Shown here: in pieces, positions 56,469 through 64,000 of the stretch | How the letters are laid out: every line of letters begins with the position of its first letter | Numbering within the stretch: the stretch's first letter is position 1 | NCBI GenBank assembly: GCA_016845145.1 | Contig: JAERTE010000117.1 | Coordinates: 62,001 to 126,000, forward strand | Reading direction: 5' to 3' | DNA: 64,000 nt | Source of the DNA: Rhodospirillaceae bacterium | GTDB lineage: Bacteria > Pseudomonadota > Alphaproteobacteria > Rhodospirillales > Casp-alpha2 | Translations under genes and position numbers: made by a program | The notes under the pieces: generated by a model | What the model was told of the DNA's origin: nothing | Seen by the model: only the letters and a program-made list of their open reading frames with translations | The model's database searches: none

Positions 56469-57365
56469 ATGAAACAAGCATTCGACATCAATTGGCAGGC
56501 CGAACCTGCCAGAGTCGTGGCGGAAGTTGCCTCCCACGCCGAGCGGATTGAAACACCTTGTGCTGACGGCACCATGGTCTGGCACCGCTGGAAGGGGCCC
56601 GAGGGGCGCCCGCCACTGGTCTTGCTGCATGGGGGTTGGGGGTCATGGACTCATTGGATCAAAGCCATCCCTACCTTAGCGGCACGCACAACGATACTCG
56701 CAGGAGATATTCCAGGCATGGGAGATTCCGCCGATATCGGGCGGCCTGAAACTATAGACCCGGTAGCACCGATCATTGCAGACGGGATCGCCGACTTACT
56801 CCAAAACGCTCAGCGCTTCGATATCGCCGGGTTTTCTTTCGGCGGCGTCGCCAGTGCTCATGTCGCAGCGCGGCACGGCAAACGCTGCCGCAGTTTTACC
56901 GCTGTCGGCGCCGCCGGTTTTGGGCCCCTGCATTACATTGTGCAGGGCATTCAGGTCCCGGACCCCCGCCTTTCCGACAACGAGATCGACGCCATCCACC
57001 GCACGAACTTGAAACTGCTGATGCTGGCGCACGAGACATCCATCGATCCGCTGGCCGTGCTTGTTCATCGCACCAATATCGAGCGCGGCCGGTTGCGCAG
57101 CCGGCGCATCTCGCTCAGCACCGCACTGCTCGATATCCTGCCAAGAATCGAATCCCGCATCGGCGGCATATGGGGAGAGTTGGATGTCACCGGTGGTGGC
57201 TTTGTTGATATCGAAGAGCGACGCGAGCTGTTCCGCGCCCAACAGCCCGCCTGCTTGTTCGATATTATCTCGAATGCTGGTCACTGGGTGATGTACGAGG
57301 CCAGTGATTCTTTTGTTGCTACACTATGCCGTCATCTTGAACACTACGATACGGAAGGCGGATAA
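56469..57365 (+). CDS. Alpha/beta hydrolase
   Basis: LVLLHGGWGSWTHWIKAIPTLA; nucleophile elbow GFSFGG; C-terminal NAGHWVMYE. Confidence 0.9.
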   Translation: MKQAFDINWQAEPARVVAEVASHAERIETPCADGTMVWHRWKGPEGRPPLVLLHGGWGSWTHWIKAIPTLAARTTILAGDIPGMGDSADIGRPETIDPVAPIIADGIADLLQNAQRFDIAGFSFGGVASAHVAARHGKRCRSFTAVGAAGFGPLHYIVQGIQVPDPRLSDNEIDAIHRTNLKLLMLAHETSIDPLAVLVHRTNIERGRLRSRRISLSTALLDILPRIESRIGGIWGELDVTGGGFVDIEERRELFRAQQPACLFDIISNAGHWVMYEASDSFVATLCRHLEHYDTEGG

Positions 57366-57375
57366 GGGGAGTATT

Positions 57376-58584
57376 ATGAGATCACGGACAATGGCAGTTT
57401 CGTTTTCGTTGATGGCGTGTGTTGCTGTTGCGAACGCGGCCCAGGCGCACGGCGTCAAACCGACCGCCGCGCCAAAAGCGGAAGAAAAAGCCGCAGCATT
57501 CAATCCTTGGTCTTTTTTGACAAATCCAGCCGAAGCGGCAGTCCAAATATCCATCGACACCACTGATGGATACCGCTTTATCCGTTCCGATGGCATACCT
57601 GACCACCAAACGGGAAGCTTCCCAAACCGCGGCAATCCGCACCCGATTACTGAACAAAGCCATAATTTCCGAGTCCCGCTCAATCCAAGCAAGGCTTCCA
57701 GCCCGACCGTACTCGGCCACCAGGATTTCGGCGTGGCATTGAATGGCGTTCCGTTTGATCCGCTGACGGCAGAGTTTTGGAACAGAGACCGATCATCCGG
57801 GTGGAACGTTGAAGCGATGTCGGGCGCCATGAATTTGGGCCTTGATCGCCATAACGCACACGTCCAGCCGACAGGCGCATACCATTACCACGCGCTGCCC
57901 ACCGGCTTGATAGAGCAGTTTCCGTTTCGGGATAAACCGGCCCTCCTTGGATACGCTGCCGACGGTTTTCCAATATATGGTCCTTTCGGTTATAGCGACC
58001 CGAATAATGCAAGCAGCCAAGTTCGAGAGCTGCATGCAAGTTTTCGTATCAAGAACGGCACCCGGTCGTCTGGGCCCGGCGGTGCATACGACGGCACCTA
58101 TGTGCAGGACTACGAATACGCCCCCGGCACCGGCGACCTTGATGCCTGCAATGGCCGCGATGGGATTACGCCGGAATTCCCCAACGGCACTTACTATTAC
58201 GTAGTGACCGCCCGCTTCCCCTTTATCCCCCGCTGCTGGACCGGCGAACCAGACCGTAGTTTCGATCGTGTTCCTGGCGCGGGTGGTGGTCCCGGCAGGC
58301 CACGTATGGGGGGTGACGGCACCCTGCCTCACATGCAGGGGCAACCTCGTGGCCCTGGCCCCGCGCGTCCCGCGGCTATGAAACCGCACCAGGGAGGGTT
58401 TGGTGGCAACCGACAAGCAGGACCGCGCCGAGGCCCGCCGGATTTGAATGCCGCCGCGGGCCGTTTGGGTATCTCTGTTGACAAATTACGCCGCGCGTTG
58501 GGCCCACCGCCGCCAAACTTTGAGCGCGCGGCCCGGCAATTGGGAATCAGCGCCGAGGAATTACGCAGCGCCCTGCATCCATAA
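57376..58584 (+). CDS. YHYH domain-containing secreted protein
   Basis: Signal peptide; GAYHYHALPTGLIEQF...LLGYAADGFPIYGPFGYSD...NGTYYYVVTARFPFIPRCW. Confidence 0.87.
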   Translation: MRSRTMAVSFSLMACVAVANAAQAHGVKPTAAPKAEEKAAAFNPWSFLTNPAEAAVQISIDTTDGYRFIRSDGIPDHQTGSFPNRGNPHPITEQSHNFRVPLNPSKASSPTVLGHQDFGVALNGVPFDPLTAEFWNRDRSSGWNVEAMSGAMNLGLDRHNAHVQPTGAYHYHALPTGLIEQFPFRDKPALLGYAADGFPIYGPFGYSDPNNASSQVRELHASFRIKNGTRSSGPGGAYDGTYVQDYEYAPGTGDLDACNGRDGITPEFPNGTYYYVVTARFPFIPRCWTGEPDRSFDRVPGAGGGPGRPRMGGDGTLPHMQGQPRGPGPARPAAMKPHQGGFGGNRQAGPRRGPPDLNAAAGRLGISVDKLRRALGPPPPNFERAARQLGISAEELRSALHP

Positions 58585-58585
58585 A

Positions 58586-59524
58586 TCAGATCAAGCTGCC
58601 GTCGACCTCGTCGTCATCCTCGTCCGCAGAAAGAGAGCCTGCCGCTACCGCCAGCGCGCCGGCAGGCAGCATTTCAACGCCCGCGCTTTTTAGCGCCGCC
58701 ATCACCGCACCGTTGACGGCGTAACGGGCCTGGAAATATTTAGCGCTCGGCACCCAGAAGCGAACGCCGATGACAATGCCGCCGTAGGTGAAATCGTGAA
58801 TGCCCACCAGCGGCGCAGGCCCGTCTTTGAGTTCGGGAAGATTGCCAAGCGCATCACGCACGGTGGCCAGCGCGGCATCAATATCTTGCCCTTCCCCGAC
58901 GGATATGCGCGTTTGCACGACGCGGCGTTCATCGGAATTGACGATAACCCGCCCGACGATTTCCTTGTTGGGGATGGTGATGCGCTCGCCGTCCTCACCC
59001 ATCAGCAACGTATGACCGAGCGTGATGTCCTCAACCACACCGGAGGTATTGCGGTTGACCGTGATGGTATCGCCAACGGCGAACGGTCGGGCCAGGATGA
59101 TCGACAGGCCGGCGCCGTAATTCGATAGCGGCCCCTGGATTGCCATGGTGGCCCCGAACGCCGATGCGCCCGCGAGCGCAATTAGTGGTGCGATGGATAT
59201 GCCGAAGTTCCCCAGCGTAATAATCACCAGGAACACCACGCCGACAATCTTCACGACATTGCCGATAAAACGCGCGAGCGTCTGATCGATTTCCTTGATT
59301 TCCAGAAGACCGGCAACCCGTCGCCCGGCCCAGCCAGCGACTTTCAGGCCGATAAACAGGAAAACCAACGCACCGAAAATCTGGAATCCGTAGGTGACGC
59401 CGAACTCAATCAACGTGTCGACCCACTTCGATACAGTCTCTACCTGATGGGCAAGCTGTTCCTCGACCTGGGCAACCGCTTCGGGTGTCGACGGCTGTTC
59501 GGTCATGTCTTGCGCACCCTGCAC
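58586..59524 (-). CDS. Mechanosensitive ion channel family protein (MscS)
   Basis: [44 protein letters not shown]. Confidence 0.92.
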   Translation of the reverse strand: MQGAQDMTEQPSTPEAVAQVEEQLAHQVETVSKWVDTLIEFGVTYGFQIFGALVFLFIGLKVAGWAGRRVAGLLEIKEIDQTLARFIGNVVKIVGVVFLVIITLGNFGISIAPLIALAGASAFGATMAIQGPLSNYGAGLSIILARPFAVGDTITVNRNTSGVVEDITLGHTLLMGEDGERITIPNKEIVGRVIVNSDERRVVQTRISVGEGQDIDAALATVRDALGNLPELKDGPAPLVGIHDFTYGGIVIGVRFWVPSAKYFQARYAVNGAVMAALKSAGVEMLPAGALAVAAGSLSADEDDDEVDGSLI

Positions 59525-59940
59525 GCCGTGCCACTGACCACCACGAGAAGCATGCTCTTACCGTCACCCGAGATCTCCGAGTAATCGAGATCGACCGCGA
59601 TCACCGCGTTCGCGCCGGCAATCAATGCTTCACGCCTAAGCTCAGTCAGGCTCGTGTACCGTGCGTCGCGCAATACCTTTTGCGAAGCCGAGGAACGACC
59701 GCCAATGATATCGCGGATACCGGCGAACATATCTCGGAAAATGTTCATGCCGAACACGCATTCAGCGGTCACGATATCTATACGTTCCTCAATTTCATAA
59801 CCCGACAACGTGGTTTCGGTGGTGACGATCAACTCCTTGCCCAATTCATCAATCACCTCAACAGGCAGTTCGTCGAACTGCTTGTTGTCGATGAGCTCCT
59901 GGATCTTCTCGTCGCTCTTGCCGAATAAGCCGAAAACCAT
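59503..59940 (-). CDS. YbjQ/DUF74 heavy-metal-binding-domain-like protein
   Basis: [38 protein letters not shown]...[21 protein letters not shown]. Confidence 0.87.
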   Translation of the reverse strand: MVFGLFGKSDEKIQELIDNKQFDELPVEVIDELGKELIVTTETTLSGYEIEERIDIVTAECVFGMNIFRDMFAGIRDIIGGRSSASQKVLRDARYTSLTELRREALIAGANAVIAVDLDYSEISGDGKSMLLVVVSGTACRVRKT

Positions 59941-60080
59941 GTCGCGTCTCCCGTATCTGGGCGTTGGATGATTACTCTGTGAAGCGTAGCTCGCCGCTCA
60001 TGAGCGTCAAGGAGAGTCTCCAATATCAGCGTTTCTCAATTGCGGCTTTCCCTGCGGCACCCACCTGCTATACCACGCCA

Positions 60081-61277
60081 ATGCTCTATCATGCTTATGA
60101 ACTCACCCATGCGGCGCTGGCGCCCATGAAAGCACTTTGCGAGGTGCAGAAGTCACTGACTGATGCGGGCCTGAACCCCTGGATCGGAACGCCTGGCGGA
60201 CGCATGGCCGATGCCGCCGTGCGCTGGTTCGACGGCGTCACCAAACGTTATGGCCGGCCCGAATGGGGCCTTACGGAAACGCCGCCAACCATCGAAATGA
60301 GTGCGACGTTTTGCGATCTGGCGCATTTCGTGACTCCGGGGTGCGAGGAGCGCCCCAAAGTGCTGCTGGTTGCACCGCTCTCGGGCCACTATCCCACGCT
60401 GGTGCGCGGCACCGCCCAAGCATTGCTTGAAGACCACGACGTTTTCGTCACCGATTGGCACGATGCGCGCTTGGTGCCATCGGCCCGTGGTGAGTTCGGG
60501 CTGAGCGATTTCATCGATACCTGCATCCAATTCATGCGGAACCTGGGGCCCGATCTGCATGTCATTGCCGTATGCCAACCGGCAGTGCCGGTGTTAGCCG
60601 CCGTGGCGCACATGGCCATGCTTGATGACCCGAACCAACCCCAATCCATGGTGCTCATGGGCGGCCCCATTGATGCCCGCGTCAATCCGACACCGGCCAA
60701 TGAGATGATTCGCGGCCATGATCGCGCATGGTTCGAGCAGAACGTCATCTCACGCGTGCCGGCACCGCATCCAGGCGCCATGCGCCAAGTGTATCCGGGC
60801 TTCGTGCAGCTTTCGGGATTTTTGTTCAAGAACCTCGATCGCCACATCGACGCGCAGATGAAATACTTCGAGCATTTGGTCGCCGGCGACGGTTCGTCCG
60901 CCGAACAGCATCGCGCTTTCTATGAGGAGTTTCTCGCCGTCATGGACCTGCCGGCGGCATTTTTCCTGGAGACCATCGAGACCGTATTTCAGGATTTTTC
61001 ACTGGCCTTGGGCACCATGACGCACAAAGGCCTGGTGATCGATCCTGGGAAAATCACGAAAACCAGCCTGATGACTGTCGAGGGCGGCAAGGATGATATT
61101 TGCCCACCCGGCCAGACATTGGCCGCACATGTGCTCTGCACAGGCTTAGCGGACACCATGAAGAGCCACTACCTTCACCCGAAAGTCGGCCACTACGGTG
61201 TTTTCAACGGCAGCCGCTGGCGCGCTGACATCGCGCCGCGCATCACCGCATTCATCACTGATTCAGCAAAAGCCTAA
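60081..61277 (+). CDS. phaZ: Polyhydroxyalkanoate depolymerase, intracellular
   Basis: MLYHAYELTHAALAPMKALCEVQKSL; VFVTDWHDARLVP; VCQPAVPVLAAVA; VEGGKDDICPPGQTLAAHVLC. Confidence 0.92.
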   Translation: MLYHAYELTHAALAPMKALCEVQKSLTDAGLNPWIGTPGGRMADAAVRWFDGVTKRYGRPEWGLTETPPTIEMSATFCDLAHFVTPGCEERPKVLLVAPLSGHYPTLVRGTAQALLEDHDVFVTDWHDARLVPSARGEFGLSDFIDTCIQFMRNLGPDLHVIAVCQPAVPVLAAVAHMAMLDDPNQPQSMVLMGGPIDARVNPTPANEMIRGHDRAWFEQNVISRVPAPHPGAMRQVYPGFVQLSGFLFKNLDRHIDAQMKYFEHLVAGDGSSAEQHRAFYEEFLAVMDLPAAFFLETIETVFQDFSLALGTMTHKGLVIDPGKITKTSLMTVEGGKDDICPPGQTLAAHVLCTGLADTMKSHYLHPKVGHYGVFNGSRWRADIAPRITAFITDSAKA

Positions 61278-62245
61278 CCAACAATGTTGCTGGGCTTTCC
61301 GGCGACAAAGTTTTCAATATTTTCTATCGCCATATCGGCGAGGCGTTGCATGGCCTGATCACTGGCCCAAGCGACGTGTGGGGTGAGGATGAAGTTGGGA
61401 CGCTCGAGCAATTGGTAATATGGGTGCCCAACTGCGGGCGGTTCCTTAGCCAGTACGTCGATGGCGGCACCGGCGATTGTGCCGCGTTCCAAAGCCTCGA
61501 CCAAATCCGGTTCGCTGACGATGGCGCCGCGCGCCGTATTGATGAGGATGGCCGAATTCTTCATCCGGGCGAACGCATCTCGGTTAAGCAAGTTCTCGGT
61601 CGCCGGAGTTAGAGGACAATGGACAGTGATAACATCCGACGACGCCATGAACTCATCAAACGCCAGAAACGGCATATCATTTCGCTGCGCATCGGTGACA
61701 CCGTCGTGCTCCAGAAACACAGCCTCCAAGCCGAAACCGTTCTCGCCGATTGAAGCAACCGCGCGCCCCAGTTCACCATTTCCGACAATGCCAAGCCGGG
61801 CGCCTTTTAAGTCAGCAATTGGATGCGTGAACAAACAGAACCGCGTGGCCCGAGACCATTCGCCTGCCGCCACATCGCGGCTGAATCCAAGCAACGAGCG
61901 ACGCAATGCCAAGATCAGCATGAAGGTATGTTCCGGCACCGTGTCGACGGCATAGCCGCGCACATTGGAAACCACAATGCCGCGCGCCTTACAGGCCGCC
62001 ACATCGATGATATCCGTACCAGTTGCGGATACGGCAACCATCTTCAAATTCGGGCAGGCATCCAGCACGTCTCCGTCCACACGCGCCTTGTTGACAATAG
62101 CAATGGTTGCCTCCCTAAGCCGTTCAATGACCTGGCCTGGCGCAGTGCTCGGGTATTCGGCCCAAGCGTGCGGAAAATCAGGCCGCCGCATGGTGATTTG
62201 CGGCGGAAAAGACTGTGCGTCCAAGAAAACGATTTTGTGGTCCAT
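61274..62245 (-). CDS. D-2-hydroxyacid dehydrogenase family protein
   Basis: GARLGIVGNGELGRAVASIGENGFGLEAVFLEHD; NTARGAIVSEPDLVEALERGTIAGAAIDVLAKEPP; start at MDHKIVFLD. Confidence 0.9.
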   Translation of the reverse strand: MDHKIVFLDAQSFPPQITMRRPDFPHAWAEYPSTAPGQVIERLREATIAIVNKARVDGDVLDACPNLKMVAVSATGTDIIDVAACKARGIVVSNVRGYAVDTVPEHTFMLILALRRSLLGFSRDVAAGEWSRATRFCLFTHPIADLKGARLGIVGNGELGRAVASIGENGFGLEAVFLEHDGVTDAQRNDMPFLAFDEFMASSDVITVHCPLTPATENLLNRDAFARMKNSAILINTARGAIVSEPDLVEALERGTIAGAAIDVLAKEPPAVGHPYYQLLERPNFILTPHVAWASDQAMQRLADMAIENIENFVAGKPSNIVG

Positions 62246-62330
62246 GTGGTTTCTGTCATCCCGAATTGATGGTTTAATCAGGGAAACCACGCTGATCGAT
62301 GCGGGTCAACACTTCCGAGGAGCTTTCACT

Positions 62331-62651
62331 ATGATCGCGGTGATATTTGAGGTCGTTCCCGACCCGGACCGAGCCGAGCGGTATTTCGAACTGGCAGCCG
62401 ATCTGCGAGCCCAACTCGAGCATATCGACGGGTTTATTTCCATCGAACGCTTTCAGAGCCTTGTGGACGAGGAAAAGTACGTTTCGTTATCGTTTTGGCG
62501 CGACCGCGCCGCGGTCGAAGCTTGGTACGCCGTTGAAGGTCACCGTGCCGCGCAATCGGAAGGCCGTGCGGGCATCTTCAAGGACTATCGCATCCGCGTC
62601 GCTGATGTATTCCGCGACTACGATATGGCCACCGGACGCCCTGCCCCATGA
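62331..62651 (+). CDS. Antibiotic biosynthesis monooxygenase (ABM) domain protein
   Basis: MIAVIFEVVPDPDRAERYFELAADLRAQLEHIDGFISIERFQSL...YVSLSFWRDRAAVEAW. Confidence 0.88.
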   Translation: MIAVIFEVVPDPDRAERYFELAADLRAQLEHIDGFISIERFQSLVDEEKYVSLSFWRDRAAVEAWYAVEGHRAAQSEGRAGIFKDYRIRVADVFRDYDMATGRPAP

Positions 62652-63424
62652 CCCCTCCATCTCCACACGCGGAACGGTTCAGCTTGGCCGGTCGACGGGC
62701 CCTGATCACCGGGGCATCACGTGGTCTCGGCTGGGAGATCGCTAAAGCCATGGCCGAAGCCGGCGCCCGGGTACATATCAACGGCCGCGATGCGGGTGCC
62801 CTGGACAAACGTTGCCGGGGTATGATGGGGGCTGGTTTCGAAGTCTCACCAGCATTGTTCGACGTGACTGACATCGGGGCGGCGGAAACCTGGCTCGATG
62901 CTCAGGCGGAGGCGCCCGATATTTTGGTCAACAATGCGGGGCTCCGGCACCGAAATGCTCTTACAGACATTCCGCCGAGTGCTTTCGCCCAGGTTATCGA
63001 TAGCAATCTGAATTCAGCCTACGCCTTGGCACGGAGTGTCGCCATGCGTCTCAAGGACTCCGGGCGCAGCGGCACGATTATCAACATCACCTCTATCGCC
63101 GGTCCACGAGCACGCCCAGGGGACGCAGCCTATACGGCAGCCAAAGGCGGGCTCGAAGCACTGACACGGTCATTGGCCGTGGAATTGGCGCCCGACGGTT
63201 TCCGCTGCAACGCCATCGCACCGGGCTATTTTGCCACCGAAGCCAACGCGCCCTGGGTAGAGGATCCCGGCGTGAAGAAATTCGTGGACGCGCGGATACC
63301 GATGAAACGTTGGGGACAGCCTCATGAAATCGCCGGCGCGGCCGTGTTTCTGGCCTCTGATGCGGCGTCTTACATCAACGGTCACACGTTGGTGATTGAT
63401 GCAGGGATGACCATCAACTTCTAA
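62648..63424 (+). CDS. SDR family oxidoreductase
   Basis: GRRALITGASRGLGWEIAKAMAEAG; LVNNAG; AYTAAKGGLEALTRSLAVELAPDGFRCNAIAPGYFATE. Confidence 0.93.
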   Translation: MTPPSPHAERFSLAGRRALITGASRGLGWEIAKAMAEAGARVHINGRDAGALDKRCRGMMGAGFEVSPALFDVTDIGAAETWLDAQAEAPDILVNNAGLRHRNALTDIPPSAFAQVIDSNLNSAYALARSVAMRLKDSGRSGTIINITSIAGPRARPGDAAYTAAKGGLEALTRSLAVELAPDGFRCNAIAPGYFATEANAPWVEDPGVKKFVDARIPMKRWGQPHEIAGAAVFLASDAASYINGHTLVIDAGMTINF

Positions 63425-63461
63425 GTCCCTATATTGAAAGTGCAGGATCAGGGAGCAACTC

Positions 63462-64000
63462 ATGCAAATCACCGGCATCAATCACCTCGCTTTTATCACC
63501 GACGACATGATCAAGACCGTTCGCTTCTATCGCGACCTTTTGGGCATGGAGCTACATGCGGGTATCGGACATGACGGCTACCGGCATTATTTTTTCCGGT
63601 GCGGCAACACCCAGGTAGCGTTTTTCGAATACGAAGGCGCGAAACCCATGGAGCGGAAATTTCACGGCTCGCCGACCGAACAGCCTCTGGGTTTTGATCA
63701 TGTGGCGTTTACGGTGGACTCGCGCGACACGCTGTTTGCTTTCAAGGATAAACTGGAAGCCGCCGGGTTGGATGTCGCGGGCGCCGTGGACCACGGCACC
63801 ATTTGGTCAATCTATTTCCATGACCCCAACAATATCCCGCTGGAAATTTCTTGGGATATCATGACCGTGACCAAGCCGCCCGCGATCCAGGATGACGACC
63901 CCATGGCCATTGCCGCCGAAGGCGCCGACGCACAGCCCGGCCATTGGCCCGAAGTGAGCAACCCGACACCGCCCGCGCAAATGACAGCCCATGGCGGCAA
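63462..64000 (+). CDS. VOC family protein (3' end outside window)
   Basis: MQITGINHLAFITDDMIKTVRFYRDLLGMELHAGIGHDGYRHYFFRCGNTQVAFFEYEG; open to the window end. Confidence 0.87.
   Translation, partial: MQITGINHLAFITDDMIKTVRFYRDLLGMELHAGIGHDGYRHYFFRCGNTQVAFFEYEGAKPMERKFHGSPTEQPLGFDHVAFTVDSRDTLFAFKDKLEAAGLDVAGAVDHGTIWSIYFHDPNNIPLEISWDIMTVTKPPAIQDDDPMAIAAEGADAQPGHWPEVSNPTPPAQMTAHGG

Overview
The window reads as one contiguous piece of a moderately high-GC proteobacterial chromosome, probably an alphaproteobacterium (inferred from gene content and family resemblance, not tested). From left to right it holds: a surface-polysaccharide glycosyltransferase/flippase cluster (1-6.8 kb); housekeeping and metabolic genes (M20 peptidases/argE, a PiT-type phosphate transporter, NUDIX, hspQ, tRNA-Gln(CTG), Ppx/GppA, rlmE, panE-like, guaB); a complete nitrous-oxide reductase locus of the Sec-type (clade II-like) organisation, nosZ-cytC-cytC-nosB-like-nosD-nosG-nosH-nosF-nosL-nosY-cytC (about 20.2-31.0 kb), divergent from a SCO gene; a mixed catabolic region with an MttB-family methyltransferase and a GcvT-type FAD dehydrogenase; a divergent heme-copper oxidase operon (44.0-48.3 kb) whose subunit I lacks the usual D- and K-channel residues; an AT-richer insert (about 48.4-51.6 kb); an ExbB/MotA-like three-gene module; and further catabolic genes, including a DehI-like protein. 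The main leads are: (1) a possible denitrification regulon in which the nos locus and the atypical oxidase/sNOR-like operon share a similar TTRAC-N4-GTTAA palindrome; (2) two copies of a ~57-aa zinc-ribbon protein that the ORF track missed; (3) a micro-ORF that looks like an internally deleted SDR gene; (4) the uncharacterised ExbB-like operon. All product names come from reading the translations by eye; no database search was run.
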